A stretch of DNA of 64,000 nucleotides from Oricola sp. Its GTDB lineage: Bacteria; Pseudomonadota; Alphaproteobacteria; Rhizobiales; Rhizobiaceae. The stretch's first letter is position 1. Every line of letters begins with the position of its first letter. Shown piece after piece: positions 55,336 to 64,000 of this stretch. The position numbers and the translations under genes were made by a program. The notes under the pieces are model-generated. The model searched no databases. It saw only the letters and a list, made by a program, of their open reading frames with translations, and was not told the DNA's origin. The stretch spans positions 62,001 through 126,000 of the forward strand of contig NZ_JALEGV010000005.1 of assembly GCF_022763245.1 (NCBI RefSeq), given 5' to 3'.

Positions 55336-57513
55336 ATGTGGAATCCTTTCAAGTTCAGGACCCGATCCGAAAGGACGCAGGAAGGTGACGAACCGCGCCT
55401 GAAGAAGCGCTCCTTCCTGCTTGAGATCGACGCCTGGATCGATTCCAGCCTGTATGAGTCCCGCTTCGCGGCCGGCGAGACCTGGGAGGAGATATTCCTC
55501 TTCTTCCGGCGCTTCCGCGTGCGCGGCGTCAAGCGCGTTTTCTTCGAACTCATGAGCGAGGGCATGACCCTTGGCGCCGGTGGCGCCGTGGTCATGCTGG
55601 CGCTCGCCCTGCCCGCCTCCGAAGAAGTCGCCGGCAACTGGCGCGAGCAGGACGAATTCGCCGTCGTCTTCCTCGACCGCTATGGAGCGGAAATCGGCCG
55701 GCGCGGTATCTTGCACTCCGACGCCGTTCCGATCGAGGAACTGCCCGACCACCTTGTCAAATCCGTACTCGCCACGGAAGACCGCCGCTTCTTCGACCAT
55801 ATCGGGCTCGATTTCATCGGCCTCGCCCGCGCGATGACGGAAAACGTGCGCGCCAACTCTGTGGTCCAGGGCGGATCGACGATCACCCAGCAGCTCGCCA
55901 AGAACCTCTTCCTGTCCAACGAACGAACGCTGGACCGCAAGATCAAGGAGGCCTTCCTCTCGATCTGGCTCGAAGCCAATCTGTCGAAAGAGGAGATCCT
56001 CAAGCTCTATCTCGACCGCGCCTATATGGGTGGCGGCACCTTCGGTGTCGCGGCCGCTGCAGAGTTCTATTTCGGCAAGGACGTGCGCGACATCAACCTG
56101 GCCGAAGCAGCGATGCTCGCCGGGCTGTTCAAGGCACCGGCGAAATACGCGCCGCACATCAATTTGCCGGCCGCCCGCGCACGCGCGAACGAGGTCCTGA
56201 CAAACCTCGTGCAAAGCGGGTTCATGACCGAAGGTCAGGTGACCGGCGCGCGCCGCCATCCTGCCGATGTCGTGCTGCGCGCGGCCATCGACAGCCCCGA
56301 CCACTTCCTCGACTGGGCCTTCGCGGAAGTGAAGGAGTACATGATCACCGAGCACCTGCCGAGCCGTTCGATCACGGTGCGCACGACGCTCGACCGCGAC
56401 CTGCAGCGCGCGTCTGAAGAAGCCACCGAATTCTTCCTGCGCCAACAGGGCGCACGCTACAATGTTTCGGAATCGGCCGTCGTCTTGATCGAGAACAACG
56501 GCGCGGTTCGCGCCATGGTAGGCGGCCGGGACTACGGCGAGAGCCAGTTCAACCGTGCGACTGTCGCTGAACGCCAAGCTGGCTCCTCCTTCAAACCCTA
56601 TGTCTATGCTGCGGCGCTGGAAAACAGCGACCTGACGCCGAACAGCGTGGTGCGCGACGGACCCGTGACATGGCGCGGATGGTCGCCGAAGAACTACGGG
56701 CGCTCCTTCTCCGGACGCGTCACGCTTGCCACGGCGCTGGCCAAGTCGATCAACACCGTGCCCGTACTGCTGGCCCGCGACTATCTGAAGGGCACGGACC
56801 AGATCGTCGATCTGACGCGTCGCATGGGCATCGTCTCGCCAATCATCAAGCACCACACGATGGTGCTCGGCACGTCAGGCATGACGGTGCTCGATCAGGC
56901 GACGGGCTACCTCACCTTTGCAAGCGGCGGCTATGCGCATCGCCGCCATGCCTTCACCAAGATCGTGAATTCTGCCGGCGACGTGCTCTACCAGCACGAC
57001 GATGCCGAATTCGTGGGAGACCGCGTGCTATCGGAGAAGACGGCGATCGAGATGAACCAGATGCTCGCCAACGTGCCGGTCTGGGGAACAGGTCGGCGCG
57101 CCGCCTTGGAGATGACCACCGCTGCCGGCAAGACGGGGACGACCCAGTCCTATCGCGATGCCTGGTTCGTCGGATACACCGGCAATTTCACCGCTGCGGT
57201 CTGGTACGGCAACGACAATTACAAGCCGACAAACCGGCTGACGGGCGGCAGCCTCCCTGCGATGACCTGGCAGCGCATCATGACCTTCGCCCATACCGGC
57301 ATCGAATTGCTGCCCATTCCCGGCGTCGATCCGCCCAAAGCCGAGCCGCAACCGAAGCCCGACGACGAGCAGATCGCAGACGCGAATGCGGAGCGGCCGC
57401 GGGTCCTGTCGCAGTCGCTGGCCGACTTCCTGCGCCAATTGGGCGATCGATTCGAAGACGCGACGCCACTCAATGCCGACGACATGACCGTTGCAAGCAC
57501 ACGGGTTGAATAA
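55336..57513 (+). CDS. Class A penicillin-binding protein (PBP1A-type)
   Basis: This 725-residue bifunctional peptidoglycan synthase has a cytoplasmic N-terminus (~1-75) and one TM (~78-95). The GT51 domain has Glu148 in ATEDRRFFDH, VQGGSTITQQLAKNLFL and RKIKEA. The transpeptidase domain has nucleophile Ser417 in the SxxK motif (SSFK), an SIN motif in AKSINTVPV and KTGTT. A Pro/Lys-rich tail follows. It polymerises and cross-links glycan strands. The N-terminus is longer than usual. The 128-base leader holds no other gene. Confidence 0.92.
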   Translation: MWNPFKFRTRSERTQEGDEPRLKKRSFLLEIDAWIDSSLYESRFAAGETWEEIFLFFRRFRVRGVKRVFFELMSEGMTLGAGGAVVMLALALPASEEVAGNWREQDEFAVVFLDRYGAEIGRRGILHSDAVPIEELPDHLVKSVLATEDRRFFDHIGLDFIGLARAMTENVRANSVVQGGSTITQQLAKNLFLSNERTLDRKIKEAFLSIWLEANLSKEEILKLYLDRAYMGGGTFGVAAAAEFYFGKDVRDINLAEAAMLAGLFKAPAKYAPHINLPAARARANEVLTNLVQSGFMTEGQVTGARRHPADVVLRAAIDSPDHFLDWAFAEVKEYMITEHLPSRSITVRTTLDRDLQRASEEATEFFLRQQGARYNVSESAVVLIENNGAVRAMVGGRDYGESQFNRATVAERQAGSSFKPYVYAAALENSDLTPNSVVRDGPVTWRGWSPKNYGRSFSGRVTLATALAKSINTVPVLLARDYLKGTDQIVDLTRRMGIVSPIIKHHTMVLGTSGMTVLDQATGYLTFASGGYAHRRHAFTKIVNSAGDVLYQHDDAEFVGDRVLSEKTAIEMNQMLANVPVWGTGRRAALEMTTAAGKTGTTQSYRDAWFVGYTGNFTAAVWYGNDNYKPTNRLTGGSLPAMTWQRIMTFAHTGIELLPIPGVDPPKAEPQPKPDDEQIADANAERPRVLSQSLADFLRQLGDRFEDATPLNADDMTVASTRVE

Positions 57514-57570
57514 TCCGTGCTACACGGCCAAACCGGTTGAGTTGCAGGCAGGGTTCCGCACGGCGCAGGC

Positions 57571-58158
57571 ATGATTCGCGATCTGTCCACCTTTCTTTAC
57601 GGCGTTGCCCTGGCCCTCGTGCTCGGGATCGGTTCGGCCACGTGGGCGACCGGGAACCTGCCCTTCCTGGGCACGCTCGCGATCAATGACTGGCACGCCA
57701 ATCCGGCGATCGGCACCAACAATCCGGACCCCTATTCCCAGGCCTATTTCTCACGATCGGGCGGCCTTCCGCTCGCAGCTGCCGAAGGGCTGGCCTTCGT
57801 ACGCCGCATCGATGACGACGGAGAGACCCTGAACGCCCGTTGCACCTATGTGATAGAGGGTGACACGCCGGGGGCAAGGCTATGGACACTTTACGTCTTG
57901 CGTGACGACGCGCCCTTGGCCTCTCCGCGCGAAGGGGTTCCGGTCGCGCTGCATTCCGGCTCCATACTCCGGTTTCGCGACGGGGATTTCGACATTCGCA
58001 TCGCGCCGCTGCCGCAGCCGCGCAATTGGCTCTTCGCCGGCGCGAGCGGGCCATTCGCATTGGCGCTTTCACTGTACGACACCGCGATCGGCAGCGACAC
58101 GGGCCTCGCTGATCTGCGCATGCCCGCCGTGAGAAAGCTCGGATGCGTCAATGATTAG
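57571..58158 (+). CDS. DUF1214-domain exported protein
   Basis: This 195-residue protein has an N-terminal TM or signal anchor (~8-27) and a beta-rich domain. The features NDPYSQAYFSRSGGLPLAAAEGL-like segment (~52-75), TYVIEGDTPGARLWTLYV and NWLFAGASGPFALALSLYDT match DUF1214. It overlaps the next gene by 8 bases (stop TAG at 58156), so the two form a coupled pair. The pair is conserved in rhizobia; function is unknown. Confidence 0.85.
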   Translation: MIRDLSTFLYGVALALVLGIGSATWATGNLPFLGTLAINDWHANPAIGTNNPDPYSQAYFSRSGGLPLAAAEGLAFVRRIDDDGETLNARCTYVIEGDTPGARLWTLYVLRDDAPLASPREGVPVALHSGSILRFRDGDFDIRIAPLPQPRNWLFAGASGPFALALSLYDTAIGSDTGLADLRMPAVRKLGCVND

Positions 58159-58699
58159 ATTCGTCTACACGAGCTTCGTCGGCCTGGTCGGTGCAGCGCT
58201 GGTGCATGTCGCCATCGTGCTGCTGCTGCCGCAATTGTCAGAGAATGACGTCTGGCGCCAAATCGAGGCGAATTCCGCACTCAACGACCCCGTGCGTCTC
58301 GACCGCTATGGTGTGGACCTCGTCGCGGCAAGGACCCTCGACCCGATGTTCGGCGTGATCGCCTGCCGTTACGATCTCGACAACGGGGTCTTCTCGATGA
58401 CCGCGCCCGCGAGCGGGGACTTCTGGTCAGTCGCGGTGTTCGACGATCTCGGCCATATCGTGTTTTCCGCCAACGACCGCATCGTGGCTTCGGAAAATCT
58501 CAGCCTCGTCGTGGCCGCACCTCTGCAGATACGCGTCATGCAGGAAGCGCCGCGCGAGGTCTTCGCCGATTCAGTGATGGTAGAAGCAAAGCGCGACCAG
58601 GGCTTCGCCGTCCTTCGGATCTTCCGTCCGGACGAGACCTATGATCCTGTCGTGGCCGACTTCATCGAGCGTATCGACTGCAGTTCCACCGAGCTCTGA
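58151..58699 (+). CDS. DUF1254-domain exported protein
   Basis: This 182-residue partner of the DUF1214 protein has an N-terminal TM (~8-28) and a periplasmic domain with DPMFGVIACRYDLDNGVFSMTAP and GDFWSVAVFDDLGHIVFS. In many proteins DUF1254 and DUF1214 are fused in one chain, so a complex of the two is likely. It starts inside the end of the upstream gene. Confidence 0.85.
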   Translation: MIRFVYTSFVGLVGAALVHVAIVLLLPQLSENDVWRQIEANSALNDPVRLDRYGVDLVAARTLDPMFGVIACRYDLDNGVFSMTAPASGDFWSVAVFDDLGHIVFSANDRIVASENLSLVVAAPLQIRVMQEAPREVFADSVMVEAKRDQGFAVLRIFRPDETYDPVVADFIERIDCSSTEL

Positions 58700-58752
58700 A
58701 ACGCTCACGGCGCGAACCGGAAGCTGTTCCAGTCGGTTCAAACGCAGCCTGA

Positions 58753-58938
58753 CTACTGTCTCGGCTCGCCGGCCTCGTCCTGCCCTTCGGCCGCATCCTT
58801 GCGCCCGGTCTGTTCATGCCAAACGCCGGTGAAAACAATCACCTTGCCGAATCGGCCGTCTCCATCCTTCCGGCTTGCCTTTCGGGCCGCCGGATCGGTA
58901 CGCGGAACGAAGGCCGGGAACGCGACAACCTGTGCCAT
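58753..58938 (-). CDS. Small conserved-looking protein, unknown
   Basis: This 61-residue protein starts MAQVVAFPAFVPRTD, with AGGAAAAG about 8 bases before the ATG; a start 6 codons upstream lacks a ribosome site. A central RFGKVIVFTGVWHEQ segment looks structured and the tail is polar and charged. Similar short proteins are common in rhizobia. No function is known. It is convergent with the DUF1254 gene. Confidence 0.6.
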   Translation of the reverse strand: MAQVVAFPAFVPRTDPAARKASRKDGDGRFGKVIVFTGVWHEQTGRKDAAEGQDEAGEPRQ

Positions 58939-58988
58939 GTTCTTTTCCTCGCTCATTTTGCGACATCAAAAGACGTGACAGCTCATGG

Positions 58989-59004
58989 TTAACAACTTGC
59001 TAAC
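58989..59004 (+). promoter_or_regulatory. CtrA-like box upstream of DUF2336 gene
   Basis: TTAA-N7-CTAAC at 58989-59004 deviates by one base from the CtrA full site TTAA-N7-TTAAC. It lies 50 bases before the DUF2336 start, in a promoter-like AT-richer stretch. CtrA is the master cell-cycle regulator in this group. One short motif can occur by chance. Confidence 0.35.
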
Positions 59005-59054
59005 GTTTTCGTCGTTACGGTCGTGGCTGTGTCGAAACGGAGCGACGATTGGCC

Positions 59055-59984
59055 ATGACGCAGATGACCCGAACTTCCGAACCGTCCGCTGGTGACGCCA
59101 TCGCGGTCACCGCCTGCCGCGAGTTCTGCGCGGCGCCGCGCCCCTCCAAGACGGACGCGACACGGCTCTCCGATCTGGTGCTCCCGCTCCTTCAGGCGAT
59201 CGCGGACAAGAGCCGGCGCGAGATTGCCGCGCTGCTTGCCACCAATGAGAGCGCTCCGAAGCCGCTCCTGCTCGCGCTATGTGATTTCCCGGTCGCCATC
59301 TGTTCGCCGATCCTGACGCGCAGCAAGCGTCTCTCCGACGCCGAGCTCATGGCCATTCTCTCCCAGCATGGCGCCGAACACGCCCGCGCCATCGCACGGC
59401 GCAGCGACCTCGCCACTCCGATCGTCAACGCCCTTCGCATGATCGCGAACGAAGGCGTGGACCGCGCGCTGGACCTTCGCCAGCGCCTCGACAAGGCATT
59501 GCCGCCCGAGGAGGCCGAGGCCTTCGATCGTTTTCGACACGAGCTTCACGGCGAGATCGCCGCCCACGCCCGCGGCTTCAACGACATCTCCGTGGATGAC
59601 CTCGTCATCGCGGCCCAAGATCCGAACCCTGGCGTGCTGCGCACGGCGGTCGCCGACGCGATTGCCATCACGCTCGTGAGCGCGAAGGGGCTCTGCGACA
59701 ACCCGACCTCGCGCAACCTGATCTACATGCTGAAATTCCTGGGCGCGACGGCTGAACAGGGCGTGAAGTTGTTCTCCGCGCTCGCCCCAAAACTGGCGGA
59801 AGACCCCGCCGTGATCGCTCGTTTCAAGACTGTGTTCGATGAGGTCACCATCGAGCAATGCGTTCACAAGGTCTGGGACTGGCGCAGCGACGATTTGCTG
59901 GCGCTCGCAAGGGAGGCCCTGCCCGCCAACGACCGAGGCGTCGCTGGAGGCGAGAAACCGGGGCCGATGGCGAAGGTCGCCTGA
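59055..59984 (+). CDS. DUF2336 protein
   Basis: This 309-residue all-helical protein of the DUF2336 family has repeated HEAT-like helix pairs. Segments include LSDLVLPLLQAIADKSRREIAALLA, VAICSPILTRSKRLSDAEL, SQHGAEHARAIARRSDLATPIVNAL and DDLVIAAQDPNPGVLRTAV. No signal or TM is present. The ATG at 59055 is preferred over a TTG two codons earlier. It is monocistronic and converges on DUF1491. The function is unknown; repeats suggest a protein-protein scaffold. Confidence 0.85.
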   Translation: MTQMTRTSEPSAGDAIAVTACREFCAAPRPSKTDATRLSDLVLPLLQAIADKSRREIAALLATNESAPKPLLLALCDFPVAICSPILTRSKRLSDAELMAILSQHGAEHARAIARRSDLATPIVNALRMIANEGVDRALDLRQRLDKALPPEEAEAFDRFRHELHGEIAAHARGFNDISVDDLVIAAQDPNPGVLRTAVADAIAITLVSAKGLCDNPTSRNLIYMLKFLGATAEQGVKLFSALAPKLAEDPAVIARFKTVFDEVTIEQCVHKVWDWRSDDLLALAREALPANDRGVAGGEKPGPMAKVA

Positions 59985-59989
59985 GGCGA

Positions 59990-60349
59990 TCACGCCACAT
60001 CGAAGTATTCCGTCGGCTGCCGGCCGAAGAGTTCCAGTTCGACAACCCAGAAATCCGGATCAAATCGTGCCTCGCGCGCGAAGCGTTCGCTCAACTGCTC
60101 TTCGGTCAATGCTTCACCGATGCGCTCGAAGAGGCGGCCTCCGATGGCCGGGTGGTCACGCTCGGCCGCGATGCTCTGCGGCGCCTGCGCGTAGAGCGTA
60201 GTGCCGCCTGCAGCGCCCGCCGGCACGCAGATGAAGATCGCGCCCGCCGCCTCCGCGCCGCGGCGCAGAATCGCGGAAAAGCCGCCCTCGCCATTGACCC
60301 TGCGGATCAGGGCCGAGACGAACACGGCCGATGTCAATCGGCTGGTCAC
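59990..60349 (-). CDS. DUF1491 protein
   Basis: This 119-residue cytoplasmic protein has the DUF1491 pattern: SAVFVSALIRRVNGEGGFSAIL at its N-terminus, RRGAEAAGAIFIC, then TLYAQAP and a C-terminal FWVVELE strand. It starts with GTG 16 bases after the peptidoglycan-binding gene, so it is the last gene of the kinase operon. Function is unknown. Confidence 0.85.
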   Translation of the reverse strand: MTSRLTSAVFVSALIRRVNGEGGFSAILRRGAEAAGAIFICVPAGAAGGTTLYAQAPQSIAAERDHPAIGGRLFERIGEALTEEQLSERFAREARFDPDFWVVELELFGRQPTEYFDVA

Positions 60350-60365
60350 GATAACTTGCCGTCCG

Positions 60366-61229
60366 CTACTGGATCAGGCCAACGGTGCGCATCTTGTCGA
60401 GCAGCGTGCCGTCGATTTCGCCGTTCACCGGCAGTTGGAAAAGCGCCTGGAACTCGCGGATGGCGAGTTCGGTTTGCTCGCCGGCGATACCGTCCACGAC
60501 GATGTCCGTGTTTCCGAAGGCGCGCAACGCTGCCTGCACCTTGACGACGTCGGCAGACGGGATGCGGTCCGGAAGCGGAACCGCACCGTCTCCGCTGGCA
60601 GCGCTCTCGATCAGTTCCGCCACGAGCTGCGACACGTCCGCCTCCTCGGCAGTTGATCGCTTCTCGGGGATGGCCGCCGTCACGCCGAGATTGTTGCGTA
60701 GCGACGTCATCAGGTCGGCTTCGCTCAGTTCGATGCCCCGCAGCCCGACCTTCTGCTTGTAAGTCTCGATCGCCGAATCCGTCACCGGTCCGCGCAATCC
60801 GTCGATCGTGCCCTGATAATATCCGAGCTTCGCCAGGAGCTCCTGAATCCCCGCGACTGTCGTGTCGGTCTCGGGAGCGGCAAGGTTGGCAGCCACTTCG
60901 CGCTCCGGTCGGATTTCCGGCACGGGGGCAACGGCGGGGATGATCGGACGCGTATCAGCCGACGGCGCCGGCTCGCTCGTTGCGAAACGCGTCACCGAAG
61001 GCTGAGGGGCCGGTGCCGCGGCCCTCGGTGCAGGAGCCTGTGCCACCAGAGCGGGCCTGGTCGCGAAGAAGGCCGAGGGATGCTGCTGTTCCTGGAAATA
61101 GACGGCGTTGGCCGTGAAGAACGTCATGGCAACGCAGAGCGCCGTAGCACCGCCCGCAACCGTCGGGTTGGCCGCGATGACACCGCCAAGGTTTTCTGCC
61201 GTTTCGCGCAACACCAAAAGAACCGTCAT
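60366..61229 (-). CDS. Peptidoglycan-binding protein with two PG_binding_1 domains
   Basis: This 287-residue protein has an N-terminal TM (~18-40), a Pro/Ala-rich linker (~50-120) and two PG_binding_1 domains. The first has IQELLAKLGYYQGTIDGLRGPVTDSAIETYK (~125-155), the second VQAALRAFGNTDIVVDGIAGEQTELAIREFQ (~230-260). It is probably a periplasmic anchor on the cell wall. The ATG is 4 bases after the kinase stop, so both are co-transcribed. Confidence 0.85.
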   Translation of the reverse strand: MTVLLVLRETAENLGGVIAANPTVAGGATALCVAMTFFTANAVYFQEQQHPSAFFATRPALVAQAPAPRAAAPAPQPSVTRFATSEPAPSADTRPIIPAVAPVPEIRPEREVAANLAAPETDTTVAGIQELLAKLGYYQGTIDGLRGPVTDSAIETYKQKVGLRGIELSEADLMTSLRNNLGVTAAIPEKRSTAEEADVSQLVAELIESAASGDGAVPLPDRIPSADVVKVQAALRAFGNTDIVVDGIAGEQTELAIREFQALFQLPVNGEIDGTLLDKMRTVGLIQ

Positions 61230-61233
61230 TTCC

Positions 61234-62895
61234 CTATCCTGCCAGTCGGACGATGCTTCCGTTCGTCCCGTTCTGCTTCCCGACGCGCGCCACCGAAGCG
61301 GTGCTGGCCCCGGTTTCGAGAGCGGTGGTGTCACCATCCTCGCCCTTGGGGATGAACGCTCGCACTTCGGTGCCCTCGCCGGGCTTGCTTTTCACATCAA
61401 GCGACCCGCCATGCAACTGAACCAAACCGCTGACAACCGTAAGACCAAGCCCGGTGCCTTCGCAACGGCGCGTATAGGCGTTGTCGACCTGGGCGAATGG
61501 CGCGCCGATAATCCCCAGTTCCGCGTCGGACATTCCGATGCCCGTATCGCAGACGGAAAGCACAAAGCCATCGTCGCACCGCTCGGTCGTCAGCGAGACG
61601 AGGCCACCTGAATCCGTAAATTTGATGGCGTTCGACAAGAGGTTGATCGCGATCTGCTTGATCGCGCGTCGATCCGCATCGGCCTGCTCGATCGGCGCGG
61701 TGGAGACCAATTCCAGCCTGACACCCTTCGCACCGGCCTGCGGCTGCAGCATCGAGACGCATTCCTGCGCCACAGTGTCCAGGTCGAAGGGCTCGCGATG
61801 GATCGCATAGGTGCCGGCATTGATCTTCGACACGTCGAGGATCGTGTTCACCACGTTCAGGAGGTGCACGCCGGAACTGTGGATCAGGTTCACATATTCG
61901 CGCTGGCGGTCATTGGCGAGCGATCCGAAGATGTCACGGCGCAGAATGTCCGAAAAGCCGATGATCGAATTGAGCGGTGTACGCAATTCATGGCTGACCG
62001 TGGCGAGAAACCGTTTCTGCATGTCGGACGGGCCGACCTCCACCTGCTCCTGCTGTGGCGCGGCCTTCTTCAGGGTCAGGGTGACGCCCTCGCCGCTCGG
62101 TGCGATATCGACGGCGAGCGACTGGAAGGATTGCGGTTCGCCCGGTGCCGCCAGATCGAGGCGCAATTCGAGATCCGCGCACGTCCTGCGCGTCTTCGAC
62201 ACGTCGGCGAGCGTCTCGAGAAAGGCGATCCGGTCGGCCAGATGAACATGATCGATGAAGGGACGGCGCGACCGTATCTGGCTCGCCATTTCCCCAATCG
62301 CACGCGCGACCGTGCCATCGCGCGTCAATTCAATACGCGTGTCTGTTTCGACGGTCTCCGAATCCACCTCACCGGTCGGCTCGTTCGCCAACAGCATACG
62401 GATACGAGTCGTGGTATCGCCTCGCGCAACGACCAGGAAGAGGATGAGTCCGCTCAACAGCGCGAGCGAGGGCGAAACGGCGACCAAGGCGCCGGCAAGT
62501 GCGCTCCAACTGGCGACGGCAAACAATCCGGCTTTCCACGGGGTCTGACTGATGCTGAGCCAGCCGAGGGCGAGGAACGGGATAGCGACATGCGTCAGTG
62601 CGATCGCAGTCGCGGCGCCATAGCTGCCCGGCAGACCGAGACCGCTGAGCGCGATGGTCGCGGGTGCGAGAACCAGCGCCGCGCCGGCGGCAAGGGCGAT
62701 CAGCTTCTCAGCGATGACTACGGACATGGCGTCACCGTCGATGGCCGGATTTCGGACGGCAGCAACCGACCGTCGCGCCAGATCCTGGAGCGCCTTTTCA
62801 TATCGGTCTTGGATGTTACGCAGAAACGCCAACTCATACACTCGCGAAGCGGTCTGAACGGCATACGACGCCGCAGATCCAGAATCGCACCTCAC
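61234..62895 (-). CDS. DivJ-like sensor histidine kinase
   Basis: About 554 residues. There are four to six TM segments in ~55-165, a short linker domain, a HisKA with His302 (SHELRTPLNSIIGFSDIL) and the helix IFGSLANDRQREYVNLIHSSGVH, then LDVSKINAG and a HATPase with NLLSNAIKFTD, DTGIGM and GTGLGL. The HisKA type is shared with PleC and DivJ, and the membrane bundle without a large periplasmic domain is DivJ-like. The start is unclear: I take GTG at 62895; no ATG lies near it. The long upstream frame is probably non-coding. Confidence 0.72.
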   Translation of the reverse strand: MRCDSGSAASYAVQTASRVYELAFLRNIQDRYEKALQDLARRSVAAVRNPAIDGDAMSVVIAEKLIALAAGAALVLAPATIALSGLGLPGSYGAATAIALTHVAIPFLALGWLSISQTPWKAGLFAVASWSALAGALVAVSPSLALLSGLILFLVVARGDTTTRIRMLLANEPTGEVDSETVETDTRIELTRDGTVARAIGEMASQIRSRRPFIDHVHLADRIAFLETLADVSKTRRTCADLELRLDLAAPGEPQSFQSLAVDIAPSGEGVTLTLKKAAPQQEQVEVGPSDMQKRFLATVSHELRTPLNSIIGFSDILRRDIFGSLANDRQREYVNLIHSSGVHLLNVVNTILDVSKINAGTYAIHREPFDLDTVAQECVSMLQPQAGAKGVRLELVSTAPIEQADADRRAIKQIAINLLSNAIKFTDSGGLVSLTTERCDDGFVLSVCDTGIGMSDAELGIIGAPFAQVDNAYTRRCEGTGLGLTVVSGLVQLHGGSLDVKSKPGEGTEVRAFIPKGEDGDTTALETGASTASVARVGKQNGTNGSIVRLAG

Positions 62896-63163
62896 CTTTA
62901 ATGAATGGATAAGCGAACCGCCCGGCGACGCAGGATTGCCTTCACAATCGCCCGAAGGAGGCTGCAGGAGGCCCAGATTTGACGTTATGGTTAACGGACG
63001 GTTCAGCCACCAACCGCTTGATCCAACGTCACTTTTCGCACTTGTGTGCAATTTGAGCAAAATCCGGCTCAAATCCCCCGCAATTGCCACTCAAACTCCC
63101 AATCACCACTATCGTATCGATGCACAGGGATTGCTGTCCAAAGACAGGGTTTGGTGGAAAACA

Positions 63164-63535
63164 ATGCGTTTTCTCTTCAGGATGTTCATACTCGGCTTCA
63201 TCGGCCTGGCGGTTTTGCCCGCCTTCGTTCCGGCTGCCTACCGGGATGCGGCCGCCGACAGGTCGCCCGACGCCGCGCCCGCCCCCTCCCCGTTCAAGGT
63301 CGCTGCGGTCGTTGGCGAAGCGGTCTCCGACATAAGGGGCATTTGCGATCGACGCCCGGATGTGTGCGAGACCGGCGGAGAGCTCTTCTCATACGCCGGC
63401 TCAAGGGCACGCGAGGGTCTCGTCATCGCCTATTCCATGTTCCGCCATGGTCATCCATCGATGAAGCAGGAAACGGCGACCGACGAACTCACACCCCGGC
63501 CGGCGGCCCTTGTCCCGAATGAAGGCTCCAACTAA
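63164..63535 (+). CDS. DUF5330 protein
   Basis: This 123-residue exported protein has a signal peptide or TM (~1-28) and the short conserved region IRGICDRRPDVCETGGELFSY, SRAREGLVIAYSMF, which matches DUF5330 of rhizobia with two Cys. It is divergent from the DivJ-like kinase gene; the 268 bases between them hold no other gene. Function is unknown. Confidence 0.82.
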   Translation: MRFLFRMFILGFIGLAVLPAFVPAAYRDAAADRSPDAAPAPSPFKVAAVVGEAVSDIRGICDRRPDVCETGGELFSYAGSRAREGLVIAYSMFRHGHPSMKQETATDELTPRPAALVPNEGSN

Positions 63536-63598
63536 GTAGCGTGCCATGTTCCGGCTCTCGTCGCCGGTGTTGCCAACGCTAGCCATCAGGCGCCAGCC

Positions 63599-64000
63599 AT
63601 GCTCCCGAACCTGGAAACGATCCAAGACGATTTCGCCTTTCTGGACGATTGGGAGGACAAGTATCGTTACGTGATCGAACTCGGGCGCAGCCTGCCTGAC
63701 ATGCCGGATGCAGAGAAGACGGCAGAGAACAAGGTGCATGGCTGCGTCAGCCAGGTGTGGCTCGCCTCCACCGTGGAAGGCGCCGACGATCCGGTCGTGT
63801 CGTTTCGCGGGGATTCCGACGCCCATATCGTTCGCGGCCTCGTCGCCATCATGATCGCGGCGATGTCGGGTCGCAAAGCCTCGGAAATCGCCGGGTTCGA
63901 CGCCGCGGCCCTCTTGAAGACGCTGGGACTTGAGGACAATCTCACGCCACAGCGCTCCAACGGACTGCGTGCGATGGTCGCCCGGATGAAGGATGAAGCC
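63599..64000 (+). CDS. sufE: SufE-family cysteine desulfuration protein (3' end outside window)
   Basis: The frame starts MLPNLETIQDDFAFLDDWED and runs off the right edge after 134 codons. It has the SufE signature: Cys49 in KVHGCVSQVWL, FRGDSDAHIVRGLVAIMIA and a C-terminal helix RSNGLRAMVARM. SufE accepts sulfur from SufS for iron-sulfur cluster assembly. Normal length is ~140 residues, so only a few are missing. Confidence 0.92.
   Translation, partial: MLPNLETIQDDFAFLDDWEDKYRYVIELGRSLPDMPDAEKTAENKVHGCVSQVWLASTVEGADDPVVSFRGDSDAHIVRGLVAIMIAAMSGRKASEIAGFDAAALLKTLGLEDNLTPQRSNGLRAMVARMKDEA

Overview
The window reads as a chromosomal segment of an alphaproteobacterium, most likely order Hyphomicrobiales (Rhizobiales). 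The evidence is high GC with strong G/C bias at third codon positions, a feuN-feuP-feuQ / cytochrome c maturation (ccmI-E-F-H, the rhizobial cycHJKL set) / degP / two-component / glnE neighbourhood, two PleC/DivJ-type kinases, small protein families typical of this order (DUF983, DUF1491, DUF2336, DUF5330, DUF1214/1254), and a Rhodobacter-type gene transfer agent (GTA) cluster. I saw no rRNA, tRNA, CRISPR array or integrase. The genus cannot be fixed from sequence alone.

Layout. 0-3.3 kb: the 3' end of pepN, then a tight four-gene aromatic catabolism operon (alpha/beta hydrolase, ligA, ligB, YciI-like) behind an AT-rich leader with GTATAC palindromes. 3.5-5.9 kb: a PleC-like sensor kinase. 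5.9-13.6 kb, minus strand: degP, an OmpR-type regulator and its kinase, glnE, and a secreted EF-hand protein with collagen-like repeats. 13.7-16.6 kb: a membrane-anchored unknown and a hydrolase-OsmC fusion. 16.6-23.8 kb, minus strand: feuN-feuP-feuQ, a surface lipoprotein, then ccmI-ccmE-ccmF-ccmH.

23.9-43.3 kb: a HicA/DUF1902 toxin-antitoxin pair, then an apparently complete GTA structural cluster on the minus strand: small and large terminase, portal, g3.5, protease, capsid, g6-g10.1, a short tape measure, g12-g15 and a holin-like protein. It is interrupted by three counter-oriented cargo blocks: NUDIX plus PACE efflux (between g10.1 and g11), BrnT/BrnA toxin-antitoxin (between g6 and capsid), and HxlR/QorB plus a Tat-signal protein (between portal and large terminase).

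43.3-50.9 kb is a disturbed accessory region. It holds a DUF3800 gene in AT-rich sequence, a gamma-butyrobetaine-type dioxygenase, a beheaded glycosyltransferase, an RF2-like protein that keeps SPF but has lost GGQ, and two nested IS5-family remnants. One remnant carries a passenger membrane gene and is bounded by 18-bp inverted repeats and CTAG. A 104-bp near-perfect direct repeat brackets the IS remnants.

50.9-64 kb returns to ordinary chromosome: a secreted protein with a duplicated helical unit, a DMT transporter, a SleB-type hydrolase, DUF983, a class A PBP, a DUF1214/DUF1254 pair, DUF2336, DUF1491, a peptidoglycan-binding protein, a DivJ-like kinase, DUF5330 and the start of sufE. Cell-envelope and cell-cycle functions dominate here. 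Throughout, long open frames opposite real genes are GC-bias artefacts and are not annotated.
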